This document shows, in pieces, positions 8,128 to 16,521 of a stretch of 52,992 nucleotides of DNA. The stretch is taken from assembly GCA_947476065.1 (NCBI GenBank), contig CANJPG010000017.1, positions 1 to 52,992 on the forward strand. The letters run 5' to 3'. Source of the DNA: Fidelibacterota bacterium (lineage in GTDB: Bacteria; Pseudomonadota; Alphaproteobacteria; Rhodospirillales; Rhodospirillaceae). The notes under the pieces were generated by a model. It was not told where the DNA came from. It saw only the letters and a program-made list of their open reading frames with translations, and did not search any database. The translations under genes and the position numbers were made by a program. Position 1 is the stretch's first letter, and each line of letters begins with the position of its first letter.

Positions 8128-8835
8128 CTATGGATTAAGCCGATACCCGCCGGGTTCGGTAAGCAGAAGACGCGCGGCTGATGGTTCCGCTTCGATCTTC
8201 TGGCGCAGACGGTAGATATGGGTTTCGAGTGTGTGGGTTGTAACGGCAGCGTTATAACCCCACACCTCACCCAGCAGGGTCTCCCGCGATACCGTCTTAT
8301 TCCCCACGCGATAGAGATATTTCAGAATCGCGGTCTCTTTTTCCGTCAGCCGGATTTTCTTCTGGCCCCCGGAATTTTGGCCATCGCCGATCACCAGCAT
8401 CTTAGCGGCCGGCTGGAATTTGTACGGCCCCACCGTAAAGATCGCATCGTCCGACTGATTATGCTGGCGTAGGTGTGCACGCACGCGCGCGAGCAGCACC
8501 GCCATGCGGAAGGGTTTGGTGACGTAGTCGTTGGCGCCCGCATCAAGCCCGGTGATGGTATCGTCCTCGGAGTCCGCCGCCGTAAGCATGATGATCGGCG
8601 AGCGCACGCCGCTTTCCCTCAGCTTGGCGCAGACATCGCGGCCGTCCATGTCCGGCAAACCGATGTCGAGCAGGATGAGATCGAAGACTTTGCCCTTCAC
8701 GGCGACAAAGGCCGCGGCACCGTCGGCGGCTTCGTCGATCACGGCGAAATCACCCAGGGCCGCCAGCTGCTCCTTGAGCGCCTGACGCAACAGGTCGTCG
8801 TCCTCGACAATCAGCAATGTGCGGCCGGTGGACAT
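8128..8835 (-). CDS. OmpR/PhoB-type response regulator, orphan
   Basis: A two-domain response regulator of 235 residues. The receiver has the acidic pocket (Glu11, Asp12, Asp13), phospho-acceptor Asp57 in LILLDIGLPDMDG, Thr in LTAAD and the conserved Lys107 in VTKPF. The C-terminal winged helix ends with TLETHIYRLRQKIE and LLLTEPGGYRLNP, typical of the OmpR family. No histidine kinase is adjacent. It converges on the XRE gene (15-bp gap) and diverges from ribA, so the 148-base gap upstream should hold its promoter. Confidence 0.9.
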   Translation of the reverse strand: MSTGRTLLIVEDDDLLRQALKEQLAALGDFAVIDEAADGAAAFVAVKGKVFDLILLDIGLPDMDGRDVCAKLRESGVRSPIIMLTAADSEDDTITGLDAGANDYVTKPFRMAVLLARVRAHLRQHNQSDDAIFTVGPYKFQPAAKMLVIGDGQNSGGQKKIRLTEKETAILKYLYRVGNKTVSRETLLGEVWGYNAAVTTHTLETHIYRLRQKIEAEPSAARLLLTEPGGYRLNP

Positions 8836-8983
8836 GTGGTGCGGTAATCTCCTCGGGCCAACCTTTGTCCACCAAAGCTATGACCTTGGCAACACTGATG
8901 AATTCTTTAACCTACCAGGCTTATGATCAGGCTTCACGTTGCCGCGAGTGGCGGGCGGAAGAGGCGAAGGCTATATAAAGCCC

Positions 8984-10120
8984 ATGGTCCTGCAGCCAAA
9001 AAGCGATCCCATCCCCGAAGCCCAGGCGCCCGAGCGCTGCCTGGAAGCCGTCGAGCGCGCTGTCGCGGACCTGCGGCGCGGCGGGGCTGTTGTCATCACG
9101 GCAGACGACGGCGACGCTGTGGTCGCCCGCGCCGCCGAAACCGTCGACACGTGGCCGCTGGCATTTTTCACCAGCACCGGCGTCGGCCCCATGAGCCTGG
9201 CCATCACGGCGCGCCGTGCCTCGATCCTTGGTCTTGCATCGACCAGCCGCACCGTCCTGTTGACGGCGAGCGAGCCTTTCACGCCCGAATGTCTGCGCAA
9301 GCTGATCGACCCGCAGACTGAGATCGGCCGCGTGCCTCCGCCGGGCATCACGGCCGCCGCCGCACCGCTGCATAGTGCGGCCGATGCCGCCGTGCTGCTG
9401 GCGAAAATTGCGCGCCTGTTGCCGGCGGTTCTTGTCGCACCGCTGAGCAGTGCGCCTGCCGCCTGGGCGCGGGCTGGCGAACGTCTCGTCGTCACCGCCG
9501 GCGCCATCGAAGCCCATGAACGTCATCAAGCCGATGATTTACGGCCCATCAGCGAAGCCCGCGTACCGCTGGCCGGCAGCGAAAACACGCGCATTATTTC
9601 ATTCAGGCCCCACGACGGCGGCGCCGAACATCTGGCCATCGTCATCGGCACGCCCGATCCGGCAAAACCAATCCTCGTGCGTTTGCACTCCGAGTGCTTT
9701 ACCGGCGACCTTTTGGAATCCCTGCGCTGCGACTGCGGCGACCAGTTGCGGGGCGCAGTGACGACGATCGCGAAGGACGGCGGCGGCGTGCTGCTCTATC
9801 TCGCGCAGGAAGGCCGCGGCATCGGTCTCGTGAATAAGCTGCGCGCCTATACGCTGCAGGATCAGGGCTTCGACACGGTCGACGCCAACGAGCAGCTGGG
9901 CTTTGACGACGACGAACGCGTCTATCTGCCGGCCGTGCGCATGCTGCGCCAGCTGGGGTTCACGCGGGTGCGCCTGTTGACGAACAACCCTGCCAAAGTC
10001 GGCGCCCTGGTGCGTCACGGCATCGACGTCACCGAGCGGGTCGCCCACGCCTTCCCCTCCAACAGCCACAACTGGGCCTACCTCCAGACCAAGGCCAAGC
10101 GGTCGGGGCATCTTTTCTAA
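8984..10120 (+). CDS. ribA: GTP cyclohydrolase II with degenerate RibB-like N-terminal domain
   Basis: The 378-residue protein is a two-domain RibA. The C-terminal half (about 195-378) is GTP cyclohydrolase II, which opens GTP to start riboflavin synthesis: zinc ligands appear in ECFTGDLLESLRCDCGD (C-x10-C-x-C), followed by YLAQEGRGIGLVNKLRAY and RLLTNNPAKV. The N-terminal about 190 residues align in layout with DHBP synthase, but where RibB has its acidic catalytic DDEDREN segment this protein reads TADDGDAVVARAA, so that domain is presumably inactive. Start ATG 8984 is preferred over the upstream TTG at 8939. Confidence 0.9.
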   Translation: MVLQPKSDPIPEAQAPERCLEAVERAVADLRRGGAVVITADDGDAVVARAAETVDTWPLAFFTSTGVGPMSLAITARRASILGLASTSRTVLLTASEPFTPECLRKLIDPQTEIGRVPPPGITAAAAPLHSAADAAVLLAKIARLLPAVLVAPLSSAPAAWARAGERLVVTAGAIEAHERHQADDLRPISEARVPLAGSENTRIISFRPHDGGAEHLAIVIGTPDPAKPILVRLHSECFTGDLLESLRCDCGDQLRGAVTTIAKDGGGVLLYLAQEGRGIGLVNKLRAYTLQDQGFDTVDANEQLGFDDDERVYLPAVRMLRQLGFTRVRLLTNNPAKVGALVRHGIDVTERVAHAFPSNSHNWAYLQTKAKRSGHLF

Positions 10121-10147
10121 GGCGGCAAAAGTCGCTGGGCGGGCTGG

Positions 10148-10172
10148 GTAGAAACTGCCTTTGGAGGTTTCT
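10148..10172. terminator. Imperfect hairpin after ribA
   Basis: AGAAACTGCC and GGAGGTTTCT (centred near 10161) form an imperfect 10-bp stem with two mismatches, shortly after the ribA stop. There is no long T tract, so it is a weak terminator candidate. Confidence 0.3.
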
Positions 10173-10220
10173 GTCAGCTGACCATAGAAAATAACGTATT
10201 GAAAATATTAACTATTTTCC

Positions 10221-10235
10221 TGGCACCCTTCTTGC
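10221..10235 (+). promoter_or_regulatory. Sigma-54 (RpoN) promoter
   Basis: TGGCACCCTTCTTGC matches the sigma-54 consensus TGGCAC-N5-TTGC exactly, with the invariant GG and GC separated by 10 bases. The predicted start is about 12 bases downstream, near 10247, leaving a leader of about 27 bases before the ATG at 10274. The upstream stretch is strongly AT-rich (10185-10218), as expected for a bend or IHF region. An enhancer-binding activator is not encoded nearby. Confidence 0.75.
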
Positions 10236-10273
10236 GTAGAGAAGAGACAAAAGCTCAAAAAATTGAGTAAGCC

Positions 10274-10909
10274 ATGGACTCGACCTCGCCGCTGACCGCT
10301 TCCAATTCACTGCCCTTGCCCCCCATGCCGATGCGGGGCACCCGGGATCCTGCGCCTAACAGCGAGGACTTTCGCGCCATGCTCGAGATGGAGGGCGTGA
10401 AGCCCCCTAAGAGTGCGGCCGAAGCCCAGATCACCGCGGCGCAGATCGCCTCCAAGGCCAACGTCAACGCCGGCGTGAAACGCGACCCGGTACTTTCGGG
10501 CATGCAGCCACATACCCCGACGCCCGTCGCTACGACGCCCGGCAAGTTTTTCGATCTGCGCCAGGGCCCCGGCGCGGCCAAAGCCTATTCCGGCGCGCCG
10601 ATTGCCAACACCGTGGCGGCCCTTCGCGCCACCAGCAAGTTCGCGCCGGGCTCGGTGCGTGACCCGAGCCTGTCGCAATCGGTTCCAGCTGTGGCTGAGT
10701 CGATCAAACGCATTCCGCTGCCGGACGAAGTTTCGGAAGACGGCAACGACATTGCCGCCACCATGACCGTGCCCAAGGCCGTCGAGGCTTATTCCTATGG
10801 CCTACGCGCCACCACTGACACCAAGAACAACAAAGTGCCGGCCTGGTTCGATGACGCCGTAGAGAGCAACCTTGAAAAACTTCAGGCGCTGAAGTCCGCT
10901 TCCAAGTAA
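10274..10909 (+). CDS. Unknown protein behind a sigma-54 promoter
   Basis: I do not recognise this 211-residue protein. It has no signal peptide or membrane segment. The first 100 residues are Pro/Ala/Thr-rich and probably disordered (SLPLPPMPMRGTRDPAPNS, PHTPTPVATTPG). The C-terminal part, from about residue 130, is more ordered and ends with a charged helix, FDDAVESNLEKLQALKSASK. The low-complexity, rod-side-like composition and the sigma-54 promoter would fit a flagellar, secretion or nitrogen-regulated accessory protein, but no flagellar gene is in the window, so this is only a suggestion. Confidence 0.7.
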   Translation: MDSTSPLTASNSLPLPPMPMRGTRDPAPNSEDFRAMLEMEGVKPPKSAAEAQITAAQIASKANVNAGVKRDPVLSGMQPHTPTPVATTPGKFFDLRQGPGAAKAYSGAPIANTVAALRATSKFAPGSVRDPSLSQSVPAVAESIKRIPLPDEVSEDGNDIAATMTVPKAVEAYSYGLRATTDTKNNKVPAWFDDAVESNLEKLQALKSASK

Positions 10910-10932
10910 GCGGCTGCGGGCTACACTGAGGC

Positions 10933-11448
10933 ATGCGCGATCTTCTTGTCGTCACCGCCGATCCCGAAAATCCGCAGCGCGGGCGGTTGACCTACGCCGG
11001 ACGCAGCTATCCTTGCGTCCTGGGACGCGCGGGCATCAGCACATCAAAACGCGAAGGCGACGGCGCGACGCCGGTCGGGCGTTTTCCGCTGCGCCGTGTG
11101 CTTTATCGCGCCGACAAATTGCCCGCACCTCAAACCCAGCTGCCCGTCGGCATCATCGGCCGCACCGATGGCTGGTGTGACGCCCCCGATGATGCGCTCT
11201 ACAACAGACCCGTCACGCTGCCCTATCCCGCCAGCGCCGAGAATATGTGGCGCGATGACGCGCTGTATGACGTGGTGGTGGTTATCGGCCACAACGACGA
11301 TCCTGTTGTGCCCGCGGCCGGCAGCGCCATATTCATGCACGTGGCCGGCCATGAGCCCACCGCCGGCTGCATCGCTTTCAGTCGTGAATATCTTCTCGAT
11401 ATCCTCGCGCGCCTGCTGCCCGGCGCCGACATCGACATTCGCGCTTAA
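10933..11448 (+). CDS. L,D-transpeptidase (YkuD domain)
   Basis: A 171-residue YkuD-family protein. The catalytic signature is MHVAGHEPTAGCIAFS (His136, His140, nucleophile Cys146), the H-x(n)-H-x4-GC pattern of L,D-transpeptidases that make 3-3 peptidoglycan cross-links or attach proteins. N-terminal features (KREGDGATPVGRFPLR) match the substrate-facing strand of the family. There is no obvious signal peptide, so export or start assignment is open; members of this short COG3786-like branch often lack one. Its stop overlaps the end of the convergent YggS gene by 4 bases. Confidence 0.85.
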   Translation: MRDLLVVTADPENPQRGRLTYAGRSYPCVLGRAGISTSKREGDGATPVGRFPLRRVLYRADKLPAPQTQLPVGIIGRTDGWCDAPDDALYNRPVTLPYPASAENMWRDDALYDVVVVIGHNDDPVVPAAGSAIFMHVAGHEPTAGCIAFSREYLLDILARLLPGADIDIRA

Positions 11449-12113
11449 TTCCGCGCGCCGAAGATCGCACTGCCGACCCGCACATGAGTCGCACCGAAGG
11501 CGATGGCGGTTTCGAAATCGTCGCTCATGCCCATGCTGAGATGCGTGAGATGGTTGCGCACAGCGATCTCGCGCAGGAAGGCGAAGTGCAGCGCTGCCTG
11601 CTCATGTACCGGCGGAATGCACATCAGGCCCTTCAGTTCAAAAGGCATGGCACGGCAGCTGGCGATGAAGGCATCGGCCTCCATTGGATCAATGCCGGCC
11701 TTTTGCGGCTCGCGGCCGGTATTGACCTGGATGAAGCAACGCAAGGGCCGCGGTTTTTTTGCAAGATCATCAGCCAGCTTCTCGGCCAGCTTGGGCCGGT
11801 CGAGGGTATGGATGACGTCAAACAGCGCCAGCGCGTCGCCCACCTTGTTGGTCTGTAAGGGTCCGATAAGGTGCAAGCAGATATCCGGCATCTTGGCCTT
11901 GAACGCCGGCCACTTGTCTTCGGCCTCTTGCACGCGGTTCTCGCCGAAGTGCCGCTGACCAGCAGCCAACGCTGCCTCGATCTCGGGGGCGCCGTGGGTT
12001 TTGGAAACCGCGATCAGGGTGACGCCGGCAGGGTCGCGCTTTGCCGCACGGCATTTGGCGGTGATACGTGTCTGAACGTCGTTCAGCGCGGCGGCGATGT
12101 CGGAACCGGACAA
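11445..12113 (-). CDS. YggS/PLPBP-type pyridoxal phosphate homeostasis protein
   Basis: A single-domain PLP-binding (beta/alpha)8 protein of the YggS family, involved in B6 and amino-acid homeostasis. The PLP Lys is in LIAVSKTHG (Lys38 with the chosen start). HFGENRVQEAEDKW, HLIGPLQTNK and LSMGMSDDFETAIAFGATHVRVGSAIFG are family hallmarks. The frame is open to a TTG at 12173, but that start would overlap the divergent ThiE-like gene. The TTG at 12113 gives MSGSDIAAALNDV, with AAGG about 9 bases upstream, and fits family length (222 residues). The start is uncertain. Confidence 0.88.
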   Translation of the reverse strand: MSGSDIAAALNDVQTRITAKCRAAKRDPAGVTLIAVSKTHGAPEIEAALAAGQRHFGENRVQEAEDKWPAFKAKMPDICLHLIGPLQTNKVGDALALFDVIHTLDRPKLAEKLADDLAKKPRPLRCFIQVNTGREPQKAGIDPMEADAFIASCRAMPFELKGLMCIPPVHEQAALHFAFLREIAVRNHLTHLSMGMSDDFETAIAFGATHVRVGSAIFGARN

Positions 12114-12154
12114 AATGGGATGGGCCTTGCTAGGATGAGGGCCAGGAGAAAACA

Positions 12155-12751
12155 ATGAACCCGACGCTAGCAAAGGCGGCCGCTAATCTCAAACGCCGTG
12201 CCCGTTCGCCTTTGCCCGCGATCTGGCTGATGAGTGACGCCAAACGCCTGCCCGACCCTGAAACAGCTATGCGGGCCTTGCCCCGCGGCAGTGCGTTGAT
12301 CCTGCGCCATACGGATGCCGGTCATTTGGGCCGCCTCGCACGTCGTTTGGCACCGATATGCCTGCAACGCGGCGTCGTTTTGCTGATTGCCGGCGACTGG
12401 CGCTTGGCCGCCAGCGTCGGTGCTGCAGGCGTGCACCTTAGTGAACAGGCCGCGCATCGCGGACTCGCGCCGGGCGGACGCCTCTGGGCACGCAGGCGAA
12501 TTGTCACTGCCGCTGCACATGGGGCCCGGGGTTTGAGAGCCGGCAAAAGCACCTCTGCCGTCCTGCTAGCGCCGGTGTTTGCGACCAAAAGTCACCCGGG
12601 ACGGCCCGCTTTGGGTGCGGCACGCACCGCAGCCCTAGTGCGCATTGCGCGCGGACACGTCATCGCCCTTGGCGGCATCAGCGCCGCAACCGTCAACGCG
12701 TTGCGTGACAGCGGATGCGCAGGCATCGCCGGGATCGGTTTCGGTCTTTAG
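12155..12751 (+). CDS. ThiE/TenI-type thiamine phosphate synthase-like protein
   Basis: A 198-residue TIM-barrel protein of the thiamine phosphate synthase superfamily. Recognisable segments are AAGVHLSEQ, LLAPVFATKSHPGRPALG (the phosphate and pyrophosphate loop of ThiE) and VIALGGISAATVNALRDSGCAGIAGIG. Spacing is as in ThiE, but the N-terminus (PAIWLMSDAKRLPDP) and the reduced DGVHLGQ-type motif make catalytic competence uncertain, so TenI-like or diverged ThiE are both possible. The start ATG has AGGAG 8 bases upstream. It diverges from yggS. Confidence 0.75.
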   Translation: MNPTLAKAAANLKRRARSPLPAIWLMSDAKRLPDPETAMRALPRGSALILRHTDAGHLGRLARRLAPICLQRGVVLLIAGDWRLAASVGAAGVHLSEQAAHRGLAPGGRLWARRRIVTAAAHGARGLRAGKSTSAVLLAPVFATKSHPGRPALGAARTAALVRIARGHVIALGGISAATVNALRDSGCAGIAGIGFGL

Positions 12752-12761
12752 GGCGTGATGT

Positions 12762-13466
12762 TTAGAAGCGCAGCTCGACGCCGACGCGGGCGCCGGTGCC
12801 CGGCGGCGCGGACGACGGCATCACCGCCAACGAGCTGTTGCGGTTTTCGTTGGCGCTGCCGTAGAAGGCATCGGCATTGACGCGGATGCGCGGCGTGATC
12901 TGGTAGATGCCGCCGATGCTCCATTGGCGGTTGTCGATCTCGCGCTCGGTGGTCAAACCGATGCCTTGAGACGCCAAATAGGTCAGGCGGAAGTCGAAGG
13001 AGCCGACTTCATAGCCAAAGCCGGCCTGCAAACCCTGTAAACCCAGCAGCGGACCCACCGGAGCGGTCTCGTTGACGCCGCCGCGCAGATAGAAGCCGGC
13101 GTAACCGACCGTGGCGCCGAAGTTCCAGGAGCTGGCGGGGTTCAAGGCCAACACCGAACGGTGCTGGTCGTAATTGCCGAAAATGCCGACGGTGCCGGTG
13201 AAGGCCGGTGCGGTGTAACCCTCAAACGCCGGCGACCAGGCAGAGCCGCTGTTGAGGCTGCGGGCGGCCGAAGCCACGCCCAAGGTGCCCGCGCCGAAGG
13301 CAGGGGTCAGATAGCCAATGGTCAGGGTATTTTCCGCAGTCAGTGACGACGTCACGGCGCCGGGACGCCCGGCGGTATCAGCCGCAGCGGCCGTCTGCAC
13401 GCACGCAAACAGGCCCACGGCAGCTGCCGTGGTCAGAAGTCGCGTGGTGTTCAGGGCCGGGCACAT
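12762..13466 (-). CDS. Outer-membrane beta-barrel protein, unknown family
   Basis: A 234-residue protein with a signal peptide (through QTAAAAD) and a body of alternating short aromatic and glycine-rich strands (WNFGATVGYAGFYLRGG, FGYEVGSFDFRLTYLAS, WSIGGIYQITPRIRVNADAFYG). It ends in VGVELRF, with the C-terminal Phe that BAM recognises. It resembles porin-like barrels of alphaproteobacteria and would form about 8-12 strands. The cargo is unknown. It converges on the ThiE-like gene. Confidence 0.75.
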   Translation of the reverse strand: MCPALNTTRLLTTAAAVGLFACVQTAAAADTAGRPGAVTSSLTAENTLTIGYLTPAFGAGTLGVASAARSLNSGSAWSPAFEGYTAPAFTGTVGIFGNYDQHRSVLALNPASSWNFGATVGYAGFYLRGGVNETAPVGPLLGLQGLQAGFGYEVGSFDFRLTYLASQGIGLTTEREIDNRQWSIGGIYQITPRIRVNADAFYGSANENRNSSLAVMPSSAPPGTGARVGVELRF

Positions 13467-13635
13467 GGTGTGCGCTTCTCGTTAGTGTTGAGGATAGATT
13501 GCACCCAAGGTAAAGGCGGTCAATACGCCGACCTTTATCATTTTGTGAATCCCTTGAAATGTGGCAAAGAGTCCACACTCATCGGGTGTTTTCGGGCGAA
13601 ACTGTTGTAAATAAGCACGCTTGTGAAGCGCGTTA

Positions 13636-13659
13636 GCCCCTCATCAATGTAGGAGGGGC
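13636..13659. terminator. Hairpin downstream of rimK
   Basis: GCCCCTC (13636-13642) and GAGGGGC (13653-13659) form a perfect 7-bp stem with a 10-base loop, in the gap between rimK (minus, ends 13717) and the outer-membrane gene (minus, starts 13466). No T tract follows, so an intrinsic terminator is only possible. Confidence 0.35.
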
Positions 13660-13716
13660 CGAGAGTTCAGCGGCGCACGCAAGGGTCGCGACTCGATCAA
13701 ACGTCCTCACGCTTTC

Positions 13717-14622
13717 CTAGCCCTCGCCGCGCGTCTTGGTTTTGTTGGGCGCGGCGTTCTTTTCCAGGAATTCGATGATCATGCCGGCGATGTCCTTGCC
13801 GGTGGCGATCTCTATGCCTTCGAGCCCGGGCGTCGAGTTGACCTCCATCACCACAGGTCCGTGGTTCGAGCGCAGCATATCGACGCCGCAGACGTTGAGG
13901 CCGAGGATCTTGGCGGCGCGCACCGCCGTCGAGCGCTCCTCGGGTGTGATCTTGATCGTCTTGGCCTTCCCGCCCCGGTGGAGATTGGAGCGGAAGTCGC
14001 CGGGCGCGCCTTTGCGCTCCATGCTGGCGACCACTTTGCCGCCGATGACGAAGGCACGCACGTCCATGCCATTCGCCTCCTTGATGAACTCCTGGACCAT
14101 GATGTTGGCTTCGACGCCACCGAAGGCCTCGATCATGCTCTTAGCCGAGGTGCGGGTTTCGGCGATGACCACGCCGATGCCTTGCGTGCCTTCCAGCAGT
14201 TTGACGATCAAGGGCGTGCCGCCGACCATGTCGATGAGGTCATCGGCCTGACTGGTGACGTGAGCGCAGGCGGTCACCGGCAAACCAATGCCTTTGCGCG
14301 ACAACAGCTGCAGCGCACGTAGCTTGTCGCGCGACCGCCCGATGGCGACGGATTCATTCAGCGGATAGACCCCCATCATCTCGAACTGGCGCAACACCGC
14401 GAGGCCGTAAAACGTGATCGACGCGCCGATGCGCGGGATGACCGCATCGAAGCCTTCGAGCAGGCGGCCCTTGTAACGCACCTCGGGACGGTGCGAGGCG
14501 ATGTTCATGTAGCACTTCAGCGTATCGACGACTTCGATCTCGTGGCCGCGCGCGCGCGCCGCCGCCACGATGCGTTTGTGCGAATAGAGGCCCGCGTTGC
14601 GAGCAAGCATCGCCAGTTTCAA
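13717..14622 (-). CDS. rimK: RimK-type ATP-grasp ligase
   Basis: This 301-residue ATP-grasp enzyme is RimK, which adds glutamates to the C-terminus of ribosomal protein S6 (and makes poly-glutamate in vitro). The N-terminal [46 protein letters not shown] and GVYPLNES are typical. The ATP-grasp core shows [35 protein letters not shown] and the metal site [16 protein letters not shown] RimB-like protease gene is the next gene upstream on the same strand, as in Pseudomonas rimABK loci; rimA was not found. Confidence 0.92.
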   Translation of the reverse strand: MKLAMLARNAGLYSHKRIVAAARARGHEIEVVDTLKCYMNIASHRPEVRYKGRLLEGFDAVIPRIGASITFYGLAVLRQFEMMGVYPLNESVAIGRSRDKLRALQLLSRKGIGLPVTACAHVTSQADDLIDMVGGTPLIVKLLEGTQGIGVVIAETRTSAKSMIEAFGGVEANIMVQEFIKEANGMDVRAFVIGGKVVASMERKGAPGDFRSNLHRGGKAKTIKITPEERSTAVRAAKILGLNVCGVDMLRSNHGPVVMEVNSTPGLEGIEIATGKDIAGMIIEFLEKNAAPNKTKTRGEG

Positions 14623-14816
14623 GAAAGGTCGCTCCGGTTCGAAAAGAAGATGGGCGCGGGGGAAAGCAGCTTAGCTACTGGCTTTGATCAGACAAGCCCG
14701 TATCGGACAGCTACCAATTTCATCGGGCTTTAACGCACATGGAGGTTCAGATGTTGCAGGCAAATCCTCCACCACAGATAGGGGTGCCTGCCGTGGGCTG
14801 CTACTACGTTCCCCTG

Positions 14817-15344
14817 CTACTCTCGCACTGCAACCGCGGCTTTCTTTTTGCGGCGTGCGATGAAGGACCGCCCGGTGTCCACCAGGTAACGCCGCCTGAG
14901 GGCCTCGCGGCCGATCAGCATGCGAAAGCCCATCTGGTCGCGGTTGGTGAGCGTGAGTTCGATGGGCCAGCGGCGCAGGCCCAGCTTCAATGATGTGCGG
15001 ATGACGTAGCGCAGCTCGGCCTTGCCGCCGGAATCGGTCACCGCGCGATGATCGATGACAGCGGCGACGCAGGTGTGTTCCACTTTCTTTTGGCGCTGCA
15101 AGGGATGCACAAAAAAGCGCACGTGCATGACGCCGTCTTTGGTGAAGGGCGTAATTCGGTCGGCATGCAGTGCCGAGGTGCGCGCACCGGTATCGATCTT
15201 GGCTTTGATGCGCCCGACGTCGAGGTCGGGCAGCCAGACCCATTCGCGCCAGCCGATGACTTTCTTGACGCGTTTCTTCGCCGGCGCAGAGACAGGCGCG
15301 GCGGTTTTCTTTTTGACGGTCTTTTTGGATCGTTTGACGACCAT
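14817..15344 (-). CDS. RimB-like ATP-dependent zinc protease (retropepsin-like fold)
   Basis: A 175-residue protein of the COG4067/RloA3 group, annotated in other bacteria as an ATP-dependent zinc protease or RimB. It carries the aspartic-protease-like signature AKIDTGARTSALHA (Asp51) and the second-half motif MLIGREALRRRYLVDTGRSF. The first about 28 residues are strongly basic and Lys-rich (VKRSKKTVKKK), unlike the domain. The start ATG at 15344 is chosen as the first Met before this tail; the frame extends to 15407. It sits 194 bases upstream of rimK on the same strand and may act with it on S6 glutamylation. Fold call good; activity inferred. Confidence 0.82.
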   Translation of the reverse strand: MVVKRSKKTVKKKTAAPVSAPAKKRVKKVIGWREWVWLPDLDVGRIKAKIDTGARTSALHADRITPFTKDGVMHVRFFVHPLQRQKKVEHTCVAAVIDHRAVTDSGGKAELRYVIRTSLKLGLRRWPIELTLTNRDQMGFRMLIGREALRRRYLVDTGRSFIARRKKKAAVAVRE

Positions 15345-15361
15345 GCGCCCGAGAAGAGATT

Positions 15362-16435
15362 CTAGAATTCGACCTTGATGCCGCTGAGCACGCCGCCGCC
15401 GTCCCAATCGACACCCAATGCATCGGTTTGCGTGGCGTAGAACCCGGCCAAACCCAAGCTGATGCCGGGGCCAAGCTTGTAGGCGGTTTGCAGCGTCGCG
15501 CGCGTGACGTGTTCATTGAAGATCCGCGCCGGCAGCAAGGCCAGCGCGCGCGGCACAGGCCGGCGTTTGGCGGAGCGGTAATCGGCGGAGACCTGGAAGG
15601 GTCCGATGCCGTAGAGCGCGCCGACGGTCCAAGCGTCTTCGTCGCGCCCCGAGGTGGGCTGGCTGTTGATGTAAGCCGCCGCCAGCTCGAGGCCGCCGTA
15701 GGTCGCCCCCGCCGAAAGATTCCACGCCTGGCCGCCATCATTGCCGCCGACCCGCGACGCCAGGCGGAAATATCCGCCGGCGATGCGATAGGTGCCGCCT
15801 GAAAAGTCACCGTCGTAGCCGGCGGTGACGTCGACCGCGTCATGGGCATTGAGCCCGGCATCGATGGTGCCGACCGCAGGCGTGACGCTGGGGTGATAGG
15901 CCACGCCGACCTTCACGCCCATCAGATCAGGCGTTTGGTAAGACACGCCGAGGGAATTATGTGTGAAGCGCTTGAAGGTGAAACCATCGCGCAACGTGAT
16001 GCCGGTGCGGGGCTTCAGGGCATCGGCGAGGATTTCCTCATCGACGCTGAGAAAGGCCTCGGGCACAGGATCGCCGATGGTCGTGGTGTTGACGCCGGCT
16101 TTCTCACCCATGCGCAAGCGGCCGAAGCTGCTGATGACATCGACATAGGCTTCGTCGATGTCATCAGCAGCTTCGCGGGCAATGGCGTTGAAACGCACGA
16201 AGGCGCGGACTGTAATGCCGTTATCGAGCACGGTGCGGCCATCGACCGAAATGCGCATGTCGTTGAACATGCCGGTGGAATTGAGGGACTCTGCCGGCGC
16301 CTGAGTTTGGCTGGCGACGAAGAAGAACTCTTTGATGCGCCCGCCGAGAGTCAGCGTGATGGCATCGGCCGCATAAGCCGGCGCACTGAATGCACCCAGC
16401 CCCATCACCGCCATCGTTGCTGCGGCACGCCGCAT
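15362..16435 (-). CDS. Gram-negative general porin
   Basis: A 357-residue outer-membrane porin: signal peptide MRRAAATMAVMGLGAFSAPAYA, then ADAITLTLGGRIKEFFFVAS as first strand. Repeated transmembrane strand patterns and a FGRLRMGEKAGV segment match the Rhodobacter/Rhodospirillum-type porin family, and the protein ends in SGIKVEF with the terminal Phe. It lies 17 bases upstream of the RimB-like gene, same strand, so the two could share a transcript. Confidence 0.88.
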   Translation of the reverse strand: MRRAAATMAVMGLGAFSAPAYAADAITLTLGGRIKEFFFVASQTQAPAESLNSTGMFNDMRISVDGRTVLDNGITVRAFVRFNAIAREAADDIDEAYVDVISSFGRLRMGEKAGVNTTTIGDPVPEAFLSVDEEILADALKPRTGITLRDGFTFKRFTHNSLGVSYQTPDLMGVKVGVAYHPSVTPAVGTIDAGLNAHDAVDVTAGYDGDFSGGTYRIAGGYFRLASRVGGNDGGQAWNLSAGATYGGLELAAAYINSQPTSGRDEDAWTVGALYGIGPFQVSADYRSAKRRPVPRALALLPARIFNEHVTRATLQTAYKLGPGISLGLAGFYATQTDALGVDWDGGGVLSGIKVEF

Positions 16436-16521
16436 AGAGTCTCTCCCGGCCTCGCACTCAAGGTGCGCACACCTTAAGCGAGATTGCCCGCAAGAGAGAA
16501 CCCCTTAATCGCGGAGGATTC

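Noticed and set aside
13636-13659. Strong intrinsic terminator after rimK
   Set aside because: Hairpin is real but lacks a T tract, so it is kept only as a low-confidence feature.
14671-15861. Long minus-strand frame (396 residues) over the porin and RimB-like genes
   Set aside because: It is out of phase with two genes that have clear family motifs; its composition (Arg/Ser/Pro-rich) is that of an antisense or shifted frame in GC-rich DNA.
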